NCBI GenBank assembly: GCA_029858605.1
Contig: JAOUET010000102.1
Location: 1-6,857 of the forward strand
Origin: Coriobacteriia bacterium
Lineage (GTDB): Bacteria; Actinomycetota; Coriobacteriia; Anaerosomatales; JAENZW01
Length of the DNA stretch: 6,857 nt
Direction of reading: 5' to 3'
In this document: piece after piece, positions 1-6,857 of the stretch
How the letters are laid out: each line of letters begins with the position of its first letter
Position numbering within the stretch: the first letter of the stretch is position 1
The notes under the pieces: model-generated
Seen by the model: only the letters and a program-made list of their open reading frames with translations
Told to the model about the DNA's origin: nothing
Database searches by the model: none
Program-made: the position numbers and the translations under genes

Positions 1-81
1 GACCCATATGAGAAGCTTCGAGCTCCGGCCTCCCGGGCTTCCGCCCGTTGGCTTCTCGCTCGATGCGTCCTTCTTCGGCAT
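1..81 (-). CDS. N-terminal fragment of a divergent gene, probable membrane-anchored or exported protein
   Basis: Read on the minus strand, an ATG at 81-79 opens a frame that stays open for 27 codons to the left window edge, so only the N-terminus is visible. It is preceded by GAGGAG (minus strand, forward positions 88-93) with a 6-base gap to the ATG, a near-ideal ribosome binding site. The peptide starts MPKKDASSEK, continues with a Gly/Pro/Ser-rich stretch (about residues 11-20), and turns hydrophobic at SKLLIWV (residues 21-27) where the window ends. A short basic, low-complexity cytoplasmic tail followed by a hydrophobic segment is typical of type II membrane anchors and of some signal peptides, but the hydrophobic segment is incomplete, so this is an inference. 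No family can be recognised from 27 residues. The gene faces away from the glucan synthase and shares its upstream region. The RBS and a plausible upstream promoter make it more likely than the overlapping plus-strand frame. Confidence 0.6.
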   Translation of the reverse strand, partial: MPKKDASSEKPTGGSPGGRSSKLLIWV

Positions 82-87
82 TCCTGT

Positions 88-93
88 CTCCTC
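88..93 (-). promoter_or_regulatory. Ribosome binding site of the divergent minus-strand gene
   Basis: The forward bases CTCCTC read GAGGAG on the minus strand, complementary to the anti-Shine-Dalgarno of 16S rRNA, and lie 6 bases before the ATG at 81-79. This site decides the start codon of the partial gene at the left edge. Confidence 0.6.
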
Positions 94-105
94 GGAATCG
101 GTCAA

Positions 106-126
106 CGGGGGCCGAGTGTACCCCCG
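106..126. repeat. Perfect inverted repeat CGGGGG-N9-CCCCCG, possible operator
   Basis: Two perfect 6-base arms (106-111 and 121-126) flank a 9-base centre that contains the whole candidate -10 box (115-120) of the minus-strand promoter. A dimeric repressor bound here would occlude that promoter. No T-run follows on either strand, so it does not look like an intrinsic terminator. G/C-only arms of this length can arise by chance in GC-rich DNA. Confidence 0.35.
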
Positions 127-143
127 AGGGTATAGACGCGCAA
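115..143 (-). promoter_or_regulatory. Candidate sigma70-type promoter for the divergent minus-strand gene
   Basis: On the minus strand, TTGCGC (forward 138-143) and TACACT (forward 115-120) are separated by exactly 17 bases. The -10 keeps the TAnAnT pattern and the -35 keeps the TTG core. A start of transcription near position 108 would leave a leader of about 25 bases before the GAGGAG site. Short motifs of this kind occur by chance, so the support is mostly position and spacing. Confidence 0.4.
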
Positions 144-168
144 CTTCCATGCCGACTCTGGCCGCTTC

Positions 169-185
169 TGTCCACACTCGGGACA
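169..185. repeat. Perfect inverted repeat TGTCC-N7-GGACA, possible operator
   Basis: Five-base perfect arms (169-173 and 181-185) separated by 7 bases have the size and spacing of a site for a dimeric helix-turn-helix regulator. The repeat overlaps the candidate -35 element of the plus-strand promoter upstream of the glucan synthase. No known regulator consensus is recognised. This is a positional inference from short arms. Confidence 0.3.
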
Positions 186-199
186 TAGTCAGCCATAAT
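171..199 (+). promoter_or_regulatory. Weak candidate promoter for the glucan synthase
   Basis: TCCACA (171-176, four of six matches to TTGACA) and CATAAT (194-199, five of six matches to TATAAT) are 17 bases apart. Transcription would begin near 206, giving a leader of about 70 bases that includes the AGGGGA site before the GTG start. The drawback is that the strong AGGAGGG at 200-206 would then sit at the extreme 5' end of the transcript or be lost, so the real promoter may lie elsewhere in 100-200. Confidence 0.25.
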
Positions 200-216
200 A
201 GGAGGGAATCGCTACG

Positions 217-279
217 TTGAATGCCACGTGCTCCGAAGCCTCCAGCGGCCGGACGAGCACGTCGAGGGGAACCGTGTGA
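217..279 (+). CDS. Possible 20-codon leader ORF overlapping the synthase start
   Basis: A TTG at 217-219 lies 10 bases after AGGAGGG (200-206), the strongest Shine-Dalgarno in the region. It opens a frame of 20 codons ending at TGA 277-279. That stop overlaps the synthase GTG (276-278) as GTGA, the arrangement seen in translationally coupled genes. The peptide (MNATCSEASS...) has no recognisable motif and no run of regulatory codons. An alternative ATG at 221 gives another short frame of 20 codons ending at 281-283, but with 14 bases of spacing. The reading may be fortuitous: the SD could be vestigial, or could serve a GTG at 228 in the synthase frame, though 21 bases away. Confidence 0.2.
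   Translation: MNATCSEASSGRTSTSRGTV
265..270 (+). promoter_or_regulatory. Ribosome binding site deciding the GTG start of the synthase
   Basis: AGGGGA lies 5 bases before the GTG at 276-278. It is the only purine-rich site correctly spaced for an in-frame start codon of the long synthase frame, and it supports 276 over the other in-frame GTG at 228. Confidence 0.55.
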
Positions 280-3200
280 CTGAGCCGAAGGTCGAATCTG
301 CCGCACGCTCGGGTGGCGGTCGCCCGTTCCGGGCGGAGCTGCTCACCGCGGAGCGGCTCGCCGATCGCGCGCGCCTTCTGGCAACGGTGCAGAACTGGTC
401 GCTCGAGAAGCCAACCCGTCCCACGCCACTGATCGCGCTTGTCGAAGATGCAGCGATAGAGCTCGACGGTCACAACAGTCTGCTCTCGACGGCCGTGCGC
501 GAGCAACAGGCGATGTCCTCGGCGGCCGAATGGCTTCTCGACAACTACTACCTGGTCGAGGAGCAGACGCGTCTCATCCGCGATGACCTTCCGGTCGGCT
601 ACGGCAGCGAGCTTCCCTGGCTCACGACCGGGACGCAAGAAGGTATGCCGAGGATCTACGAAGCGGTCGTGACGCTGGTCGAACACACCGACTCGCGTAT
701 TGATGAGGACTATCTACTTCGGTTCATCGGCGGCTTCCAGGATGTCGAGCCACTGGCGATCGGCGAGGTCTGGGCCGTCCCCATCATGCTGCGCATCGCG
801 CTCGTCGAGAACGCGCGCCGTCTCACGCGTTCGGTAGTTCGCGCGCATGAGGCCAACCATGAGGCGGACGAGTGGGCGGATAGACTCTTGCTCACTGCAC
901 AAGACGATCCCGGTGCACTGCGCCCATTGATCGATCGGCTGGACACCGAGGTACCGACCGACAGCCCGGCGTTTTTCATACGCCTCTCGCAACGTCTGCA
1001 AGGCCAGGACCATGGTGCAGACGTCATCAACGCCTGGCTTGAAAGGCGCCTGGCCGAAGCGGGGATATCGCTCGACGCCCAAACACAGATCCAACAGCAG
1101 GAACAGGCTGCCGACCAGATATCTATCGCCAACACGATCACCTCGATCCGCTTCCTAGACGCGTACGACTGGAAGACGTTCTTCGAGAGCGCCAGCTTCG
1201 TGGAGCACATCCTGCGCGAGGATCCGATCGGCGTGTACCAGCGGATGGACTTCAAGAGCAGGGACCGCTATCGCCACGCCGTCGAGTCTATGGCGCGAAG
1301 GTGCCCCCACTCCGAGATCGAGGTGGCTGAGGCAGTCGTCAGTTCCGCCCTCGATGCGCTTTCGAAGGACCCCGCTGACAGCGTCGCCGGGCACGTCGGC
1401 TATCACATCATCAGCGGCGGGCGCTACACGCTCGAGCAGAACCTGGACTACCGGCCTCGCGGGCGCGAGCGGATATACCGTGGCCCATTGCGGAACCGGG
1501 GCCTCCTCTACTGGGGCTGCCTGATGCTCTGCACGTTCCTTTTCGTCACGATCATGACTGTCTACACGACCTCTATCGGCGCTCCCACATGGGCCGCGGT
1601 GTCGCTCGCCATCTTGGCTGTGATTCCGCTGAGCGACCTGGCCATCAACGTCACGAATCGTCTCGCCGCTTGGCTCTATCCCCCTCGCATGCTGCCGAAG
1701 CTCAACTTCCGGGAACCGATACTGAGTGCCCATCGGACGCTCGTCGTCGTGCCGTCACTGATGTCCTCCGTCAAATCAGTTCGCTCCGTGCTCGACAACA
1801 TGGAGGTAGCCTACCTCGCCAACCGAGACGAGAACGTTGCCTTCGGGCTACTCGGCGATCTGAAAACGGCTTCCGGGGAGCACATGCCGGGAGACGAGGA
1901 GATCATCGAGGCGGCTGTCCGCGGGGTGGCGGCACTGAATGCGCGCTATCTCATCGAGCACGGGCGCCAACCGTTCAATCTCTTCGTGCGAGATCGCCGC
2001 TACAGCGAATCGCAGAAGTCGTGGATGGGCTGGGAGCGCAAGCGTGGCGCCCTGGTCGAGCTCAACCGCCTCCTGCGCGGGTCGGCCGAAACCAGCTTCT
2101 CCCATCGCTTGGACGACGAAGACTTCCTGCACTCGGTTACGTTCGTTGTCACCCTCGATGCTGACACCGTGCTCCCGCGTGACGGAGCACGCAAGTTGAT
2201 TGCGGCAATCGCCCATCCGCTCAGCCGTGCGCGGCTGCGACCCGACGACACGCGGGTTCACTACGGCTACGGCCTCATCCAGCCGCGAGTCGGCATGTCG
2301 CTTCCTGCCTCAGCTCGCTCCTTCTTCGCTTGGCTCTATTCCGGAATCACCGGCGTCGACCCCTATTCCGGAGCCGTTTCGGACACGTATCAGGACGTAT
2401 TCGGCGAGGGAAGCTTCACGGGCAAGGGCGTCTACGAGGTCAACGTCTTCAACTCGGTGCTGGAGGGACGCTTCCCGGAGGGCACCCTTCTATCACACGA
2501 CTTGATCGAGGGCTGCTACTTGCGGGCCGCGCTGGCATCGGACATCGAGGTGCTGGACGAGTTCCCAGCTTCGTACCTGTCCCACTGTGCGCGACTGCAT
2601 CGGTGGGTTCGAGGCGATTGGCAGACACTTCCCTGGCTGCTGCCGTTCGTTCCGGGCGAACACGGAGGGCGAGAGTCCAACCCTCTTTCCGCCCTTCATC
2701 GGTGGAAGATCGTGGACAACCTTCGCCGCAGTCTCGTCGCGCCTTTCACAGTGTTGTTGATCACCGTCGGCTGGCTGCTGCTGCCTGGTCCGGCCTGGGC
2801 ATGGCCACTCTTCATGATGCTCGTCGTCCTGTTCCCCGTTTACTTCAACCTGGCCGACTCGCTGCTCTTCACCCCGCGTTCGGTCTCGTTCTCCGCTGCT
2901 TCGGGAGCTATCTGGCAAGACTTCAGCCGTGACTCCGCACGCGCGGCGCTCAATCTGGCGATGCTTCCGCACCAAGCGTGGCTGATGGTCGATGCCGTCG
3001 TGCGCGCGCTCTGGCGAATGACCGTCACGCGCCGCGGACTGCTGGATTGGGAGACCGCCGCGGACGTCGAGAGCCGCTCCTCGAGCGAGTTCGCTAGCTT
3101 CGTGAAGCGCATGTGGCTCCCTTCGGCTATCGCCGTCGCCCTGGTTCTAATCGGTACGATCTTGTCGCCCTTCCGTCTGGTCGTGGCCCTTCCGCTCATG

Positions 3201-6200
3201 TTGCTGTGGGCCTTCTCGCCCTTCATCGCCTGGCGCGTGTCCCGAATCGTCCTACCACAGATCACGCCGCTGGAAGAGGCCGAGCGCGAGCAGCTGCGAC
3301 GCGTCGGTCGCCGCACCTGGCGCTTCTTCGACACGTTCGTCACCGCCGAAACACACTGGCTGGCCCCGGACAACTTCCAGGAAGACCCCGGCGGTGACAT
3401 TGCCTTTCGCACGTCGCCGACGAATATCGGGCTGCAGTTGCTCTCGTATCTCACCGCCTTCGACCTCGGCTACGCCACCCTCGAGGGCCTGCTTTCACGC
3501 ACGTCCGACACGCTCAACACGATGGCCGGCTTGGAAAGGTTCCGCGGCCACTACTACAACTGGTACGACGTTCTCACCCTGAGGCCGCTGCCGCCCAACT
3601 ACGTGTCCACCGTCGACAGCGGCAACCTCGCCGGACACCTTCTGGTCCTGCGCATCGGTCTGCTCGAGGCCTCCGAGGGACCGATCCTCGGCGAGCAGCT
3701 CCTACGCGGTCTCAAAGATACGGCGACGATGGTCGAGGAGGATCTGTTCGCAGACAGGGAGGCTCTGGACGGTGACGGCACCGCAGTCCAGGAACTGCGG
3801 CGCTTCATCGACGAACTCTCTCGAGATCTGAGACTCGAGGAGGCTCCCCGCGATCTGGGCGCCTGGCACATGGTCCTCGGCCGTCTCGACTCACTCGTGG
3901 CCTCGATCGAAGATATCGCCGAAGCGATCGCGGCGGCAGCACAGGGGCGCGAAGGCCCAGAGAGTCTGCTGTTGTCCTTCCCGGCCACGCCCTCTCAGCG
4001 ACTCCGGCAAGCCGTCGGAGAGTTGGCGGGCCTCGTTCGAGAAGCCCACAGCTTGCTGTGCTCGCTGGCACCGTGGGCGCCACTAATCGAACGCGTTCCC
4101 GGAAGTGTGCTGGCAGACCCGCGTTCGGAGGACCTTCAGCCGATTCTGGCCTTCGTGCCCAGCCTCACAGGCCTCGCCGAAGGGCTTGGGGAGGCGCGAG
4201 AGTCCCTCGAGTCGATCGCCGATGATCCGCCCGGCGACAACGAAGCGGAACGCAACGCGTCGGCAGAGTGGGCTCACTCCGTCTTGGGGGGCATGGATGC
4301 ATCGCGGCCGCAGGCCGTCACGCTACTGGCCCGACTCAGATTGGATGCAAGTATCGCGCGCGAGATGTGGGAGCACACAGACTTCCGAATGCTGTTCGAC
4401 GAGAATCGGCTGCTCTTCTCCATCGGCTACAACACCGCCGAAGGCCGGCTCGACGGCTCATACTACGACATGCTCGCGTCCGAGTGCCGACTGGCTAGCT
4501 TCCTGGCCATCGCGAAGGGTGACGTACCGCAGGACCACTGGTTCCGGCTGAGTCGCGCTCTCACGGGCACGAGTGGCGGCCGCGCGCTTCTCTCGTGGAG
4601 CGCCTCCATGTTCGAGTATCTGATGCCCCTGCTCGTGATGCGCCGGTGGCCTCGGACCCTGCTAGACGAGACCTATGAGACCGTTGTGCGTCGCCAGATG
4701 CAATACGCCGCAGAGCGCGGCGTGCCCTGGGGTGTCTCGGAGTCGGCCTTCAACGCAAAGGATGCGCAGCTCACATACCAGTACCAGTCGTTCGGAGTCC
4801 CGGGCCTCGGACTCAAGAGAGGGCTTTCGGACGACGTTGTCGTGGCCCCCTACGCGTCCATCCTTTCCCTGCCGATCGTTCCGAGGATCGTGATGCGCAA
4901 TCTGACTGCCCTGACGGAGCGCGGCGCCCGTGGCAGGTACGGCTTCTACGAGTCCATCGACTACACGCCCGGTCGTGTTCCCGCAGGCCAGAGCAGAGCC
5001 GTGGTCAAGGCATACTTCGCCCACCACCAGGGAATGAGCCTGACGGCGATCGGCAACGAGTTGACGCGCTACCGGATGCACGACAGGTTCCATGCAGACC
5101 CGATGGTCACCTCGGCGGAGCTGCTCCTGCAGGAGCGTGTGCCGAGGGCAGTCGAGTTGGCACACCCGCATGTGGAAGAGGTTCGACACATCACTTCGAT
5201 TCGCGAGCTTCCGCCGCCCGTCACGCGCGCATACCCACTTGCGGACACGCCGGTGCCGGCGACGCACTTCCTGTCGAACGGCAGCTACTCGGTCATGGTG
5301 ACCAACGGGGGCGGCGGCTACAGCCGATGGCGCGGCCTCTCCGTCTCGCGCTACCGGGAGGATGTCACTCGCGACTGCTGGGGCCAGTTCTTCTATCTTC
5401 GCGACGCCGATTCCGGAGAGGTCTGGAACGCTGCGAGCAACCCCGCGCCAAAGACGCCCGATGAGTACCACGTCACCTTCTCCGCCGACAAGGCGGAGTT
5501 CCGGCGTACCGACGGTGACATCGAGACGCACATGGAGCTCTCGGTCTCGCCGGAGGACGACGTCGAGGTGCGACGGATCACCGTCACGAACCGCGGGCGA
5601 GACGCACGCCGGGTCGAGATCACCAGCTACTTCGAGATAGCGCTAACCGAGCAGGGCGCAGACCAGGCGCACAAGTCATTCTCGAACCTGTTCGTCGAAA
5701 CCGAGGTGCTTGAGGACACGAGAGCCGTCCTGTTCTCCCGTCGACCACGTTCGGCCGAGGAGGAACGCGTCTGGGGCTTTCACGTACTCGCATGCGAAAG
5801 CGAGACGGAGTGCGCGTGGTCCTACGAGACAGACCGCTCGCGCTTCCTGGGGAGGCATCGCCAGTCCGACGATCCCGTGGCGCTACAAGAGGCGGGGGCC
5901 CTTTCCAGAACCGTGGGTGCGGTTCTCGACCCCTGCTGTGCCATACGGCAGAGTGCCGAGATCGGAGTGGGCGAGAGCATGCGCTTCGTCTTCGTGACTG
6001 GAGTCGCACCCGATCGCGAAGAGGTCGCCCGACTGACGGACAAGTACAACGACGTGCGCAGCGCTCAGCGCGCGATCGACCTTGCCTGGACGGCGTCGCA
6101 GATCGAGTTGCGCAACATGGGCATATCCGGCTCCGAAGCGGTCGTCTTGCAGCGGCTGGCCTCCCGCCTGTTGCTGACAGATCCGTACTCGCGACTGAAG

Positions 6201-6857
6201 GTGACGACGCCGGTCGAGAACGGCCTGCCCATGTCCGGGCTGTGGTCGCTGGGCATCTCGGGCGACAACCCCATCCTCTTGGTCCGTATCGAGGAACTCG
6301 AGCACGCACCGCTCGTCAGGCAGGCCCTTCTCGCGCATCAGTACTGGCGACACAAGGGGCTCATCGCGGACCTGGTGATCCTCAACACGCGACCGACCGC
6401 CTATGTCGAAGAGCTGGACGAGAGACTCAAGCTGCTCGTGAGGACGGGCCACGCCCTGCAACTGATGGACAGGCCCGGCGGCGTCTTTCTGCGACGTGCC
6501 GATCAAATGCATCCAGACGTGCTCAATCTCCTCCTCGGCGTTGCACGCGCAACACTTGAGGGCGACGGGGGCAGCATAGAACTCCAGCTCAACCAGCGTG
6601 CGCAGCGTCCCACCGATCCCGACCCGCTCTCCCCGACGCGTCCGGTGGAGGAATATGACGAGTCGGCACTTCAGCGCCCGGATCTCCTCTACGACAACGG
6701 GTTGGGCGGGTTCGATACCCGTGCTGGAGAATACGTGATCGTCCTCGAGGAAGACGATGTCACGCCGGCACCCTGGGTGAACGTCATGGCAGCGCCGGAT
6801 TTCGGATGCATGGTCTCGGAGGCCGGTGTGGGCTGCACTTGGGCCCTAAACAGCCAC
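276..6857 (+). CDS. ndvB: Cyclic beta-1,2-glucan synthase (NdvB/ChvB/Cgs family), 3'-truncated by the window
   Basis: This inner-membrane enzyme uses UDP-glucose to make beta-1,2-glucan, cyclises it and adjusts chain length by phosphorolysis; products are periplasmic or envelope glucans linked to osmoadaptation and host interaction. The frame is open for 2194 codons to the right edge; family members have about 2800. Residues 1-400 are the Cgs N-terminal region (AEWLLDNYYLVEEQ at 84-97). Six membrane segments are predicted near 409-434, 438-468, 824-841, 843-862, 948-966 and 968-988. The GT84 domain (about 485-785) carries D528, DAD 628-630, D742 in LLSHDLIEG and RLHRW 773-777, matching the family's D, DxD, E/D, (Q/R)xxRW set. 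The cyclisation region spans about 1025-1600: RTSPTNIG, GHYYNWYD (1091-1098), STVDSGN, WGVSESAFN with E1489, YGFYESIDY with E1559, and HHQGMS (1583-1588). A first GT36/GH94-type sandwich and its linker follow (about 1630-2110, SGLWSLGISGD at 1987-1997); a second begins near 2139 and is cut. GTG 276 is chosen for its AGGGGA site and family-like RPFRAELLTAERL N-terminus; GTG 228 is the alternative. Confidence 0.96.
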   Translation, partial: MTEPKVESAARSGGGRPFRAELLTAERLADRARLLATVQNWSLEKPTRPTPLIALVEDAAIELDGHNSLLSTAVREQQAMSSAAEWLLDNYYLVEEQTRLIRDDLPVGYGSELPWLTTGTQEGMPRIYEAVVTLVEHTDSRIDEDYLLRFIGGFQDVEPLAIGEVWAVPIMLRIALVENARRLTRSVVRAHEANHEADEWADRLLLTAQDDPGALRPLIDRLDTEVPTDSPAFFIRLSQRLQGQDHGADVINAWLERRLAEAGISLDAQTQIQQQEQAADQISIANTITSIRFLDAYDWKTFFESASFVEHILREDPIGVYQRMDFKSRDRYRHAVESMARRCPHSEIEVAEAVVSSALDALSKDPADSVAGHVGYHIISGGRYTLEQNLDYRPRGRERIYRGPLRNRGLLYWGCLMLCTFLFVTIMTVYTTSIGAPTWAAVSLAILAVIPLSDLAINVTNRLAAWLYPPRMLPKLNFREPILSAHRTLVVVPSLMSSVKSVRSVLDNMEVAYLANRDENVAFGLLGDLKTASGEHMPGDEEIIEAAVRGVAALNARYLIEHGRQPFNLFVRDRRYSESQKSWMGWERKRGALVELNRLLRGSAETSFSHRLDDEDFLHSVTFVVTLDADTVLPRDGARKLIAAIAHPLSRARLRPDDTRVHYGYGLIQPRVGMSLPASARSFFAWLYSGITGVDPYSGAVSDTYQDVFGEGSFTGKGVYEVNVFNSVLEGRFPEGTLLSHDLIEGCYLRAALASDIEVLDEFPASYLSHCARLHRWVRGDWQTLPWLLPFVPGEHGGRESNPLSALHRWKIVDNLRRSLVAPFTVLLITVGWLLLPGPAWAWPLFMMLVVLFPVYFNLADSLLFTPRSVSFSAASGAIWQDFSRDSARAALNLAMLPHQAWLMVDAVVRALWRMTVTRRGLLDWETAADVESRSSSEFASFVKRMWLPSAIAVALVLIGTILSPFRLVVALPLMLLWAFSPFIAWRVSRIVLPQITPLEEAEREQLRRVGRRTWRFFDTFVTAETHWLAPDNFQEDPGGDIAFRTSPTNIGLQLLSYLTAFDLGYATLEGLLSRTSDTLNTMAGLERFRGHYYNWYDVLTLRPLPPNYVSTVDSGNLAGHLLVLRIGLLEASEGPILGEQLLRGLKDTATMVEEDLFADREALDGDGTAVQELRRFIDELSRDLRLEEAPRDLGAWHMVLGRLDSLVASIEDIAEAIAAAAQGREGPESLLLSFPATPSQRLRQAVGELAGLVREAHSLLCSLAPWAPLIERVPGSVLADPRSEDLQPILAFVPSLTGLAEGLGEARESLESIADDPPGDNEAERNASAEWAHSVLGGMDASRPQAVTLLARLRLDASIAREMWEHTDFRMLFDENRLLFSIGYNTAEGRLDGSYYDMLASECRLASFLAIAKGDVPQDHWFRLSRALTGTSGGRALLSWSASMFEYLMPLLVMRRWPRTLLDETYETVVRRQMQYAAERGVPWGVSESAFNAKDAQLTYQYQSFGVPGLGLKRGLSDDVVVAPYASILSLPIVPRIVMRNLTALTERGARGRYGFYESIDYTPGRVPAGQSRAVVKAYFAHHQGMSLTAIGNELTRYRMHDRFHADPMVTSAELLLQERVPRAVELAHPHVEEVRHITSIRELPPPVTRAYPLADTPVPATHFLSNGSYSVMVTNGGGGYSRWRGLSVSRYREDVTRDCWGQFFYLRDADSGEVWNAASNPAPKTPDEYHVTFSADKAEFRRTDGDIETHMELSVSPEDDVEVRRITVTNRGRDARRVEITSYFEIALTEQGADQAHKSFSNLFVETEVLEDTRAVLFSRRPRSAEEERVWGFHVLACESETECAWSYETDRSRFLGRHRQSDDPVALQEAGALSRTVGAVLDPCCAIRQSAEIGVGESMRFVFVTGVAPDREEVARLTDKYNDVRSAQRAIDLAWTASQIELRNMGISGSEAVVLQRLASRLLLTDPYSRLKVTTPVENGLPMSGLWSLGISGDNPILLVRIEELEHAPLVRQALLAHQYWRHKGLIADLVILNTRPTAYVEELDERLKLLVRTGHALQLMDRPGGVFLRRADQMHPDVLNLLLGVARATLEGDGGSIELQLNQRAQRPTDPDPLSPTRPVEEYDESALQRPDLLYDNGLGGFDTRAGEYVIVLEEDDVTPAPWVNVMAAPDFGCMVSEAGVGCTWALNSH

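Larger units (their letters stand above)
82..275. other. Divergent intergenic region
   Basis: This is the space between the ATG of the minus-strand gene and the GTG of the synthase. It contains the two candidate promoters, two inverted repeats, both ribosome binding sites and the possible leader ORF described separately. I see no tRNA, no intrinsic terminator with a T-run and no recognisable riboswitch consensus in it. Confidence 0.55.

Noticed and set aside
34..47. CGGGC-TTCC-GCCCG hairpin as a possible terminator
   Set aside because: It has only a 5-base stem with no T-run on either side, and it falls inside the codons of the partial minus-strand gene.
64..140. Possible three-way-junction RNA fold (TGCGTC pairing with GACGCG, enclosing hairpins at 80-98 and 106-126)
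   Set aside because: The stems are short. The 80-98 hairpin is largely the RBS of the minus-strand gene, no riboswitch consensus is visible, and the plus-strand transcript probably starts downstream of it.
8..220. 70-codon plus-strand open frame starting at ATG 8
   Set aside because: There is no ribosome binding site that can be judged so close to the edge and no recognisable motif, and third-position composition decays towards the end. The minus-strand start at 81 with its RBS explains the first part better.
189..686. 165-codon minus-strand open frame over the synthase N-terminus
   Set aside because: It overlaps conserved Cgs residues such as AEWLLDNYYLVEEQ on the other strand, and its product is Arg-rich with no recognisable domain. 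It is a shadow of the real gene.
4662..5531. 289-codon minus-strand open frame antisense to the synthase
   Set aside because: It lies wholly inside the conserved cyclisation and sandwich modules of the synthase and shows no family motif. Long antisense frames are expected opposite GC-rich coding DNA.
5792..6559. 255-codon plus-strand frame in another phase
   Set aside because: The product is a low-complexity Arg-rich sequence with no motifs, while the synthase frame across the same bases keeps conserved GH94-linker motifs without interruption.

Overview
The window is GC-rich bacterial DNA. About 96% of it is one very large plus-strand gene, which runs off the right edge. The gene encodes a cyclic beta-1,2-glucan synthase of the NdvB/ChvB/Cgs family: a membrane-embedded enzyme that polymerises UDP-glucose into beta-1,2-glucan, closes it into a ring and trims the chain. 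About 2194 codons are present and read through in a single frame without stop or frameshift. What is missing is the end of the second C-terminal sandwich module and the GH94-type phosphorylase barrel, judging from the usual family length of about 2800 residues. The taxon cannot be fixed. Strong G/C preference at third positions and a GTG start fit many high-GC groups (Actinobacteriota, Proteobacteria and others), and the protein is clearly diverged from, though collinear with, the rhizobial type.

Layout. Positions 1-81 (minus strand) hold the first 27 codons of a divergently transcribed gene with a well-placed ribosome binding site. Its N-terminus is basic and Ser/Gly/Pro-rich, then turns hydrophobic where the window cuts it off, as in many membrane-anchored or exported proteins. 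Positions 82-275 are the divergent intergenic region. It contains a plausible sigma70-type promoter for the minus-strand gene, a weaker promoter candidate for the synthase, and two short perfect inverted repeats that overlap these promoter elements and could be operators. A strong Shine-Dalgarno sequence at 200-206 is not positioned for the synthase start. It could serve a roughly 20-codon open frame whose stop overlaps the synthase GTG as GTGA. Positions 276-6857 are the synthase.

The synthase modules run in order: an N-terminal Cgs-specific helical region, two transmembrane segments, a cytoplasmic GT84 glucosyltransferase with its D, DAD, D and RxxRW motifs, four more transmembrane segments, the (alpha/alpha)6 glucoamylase-like cyclisation region, a first GT36/GH94-type sandwich module with its helical linker, and the start of a second sandwich module. 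I found no mobile element, RNA gene or CRISPR array, and no evidence of an undescribed system. The most useful observations not obvious from long ORFs are the divergent partial gene and the organisation of the shared promoter region.
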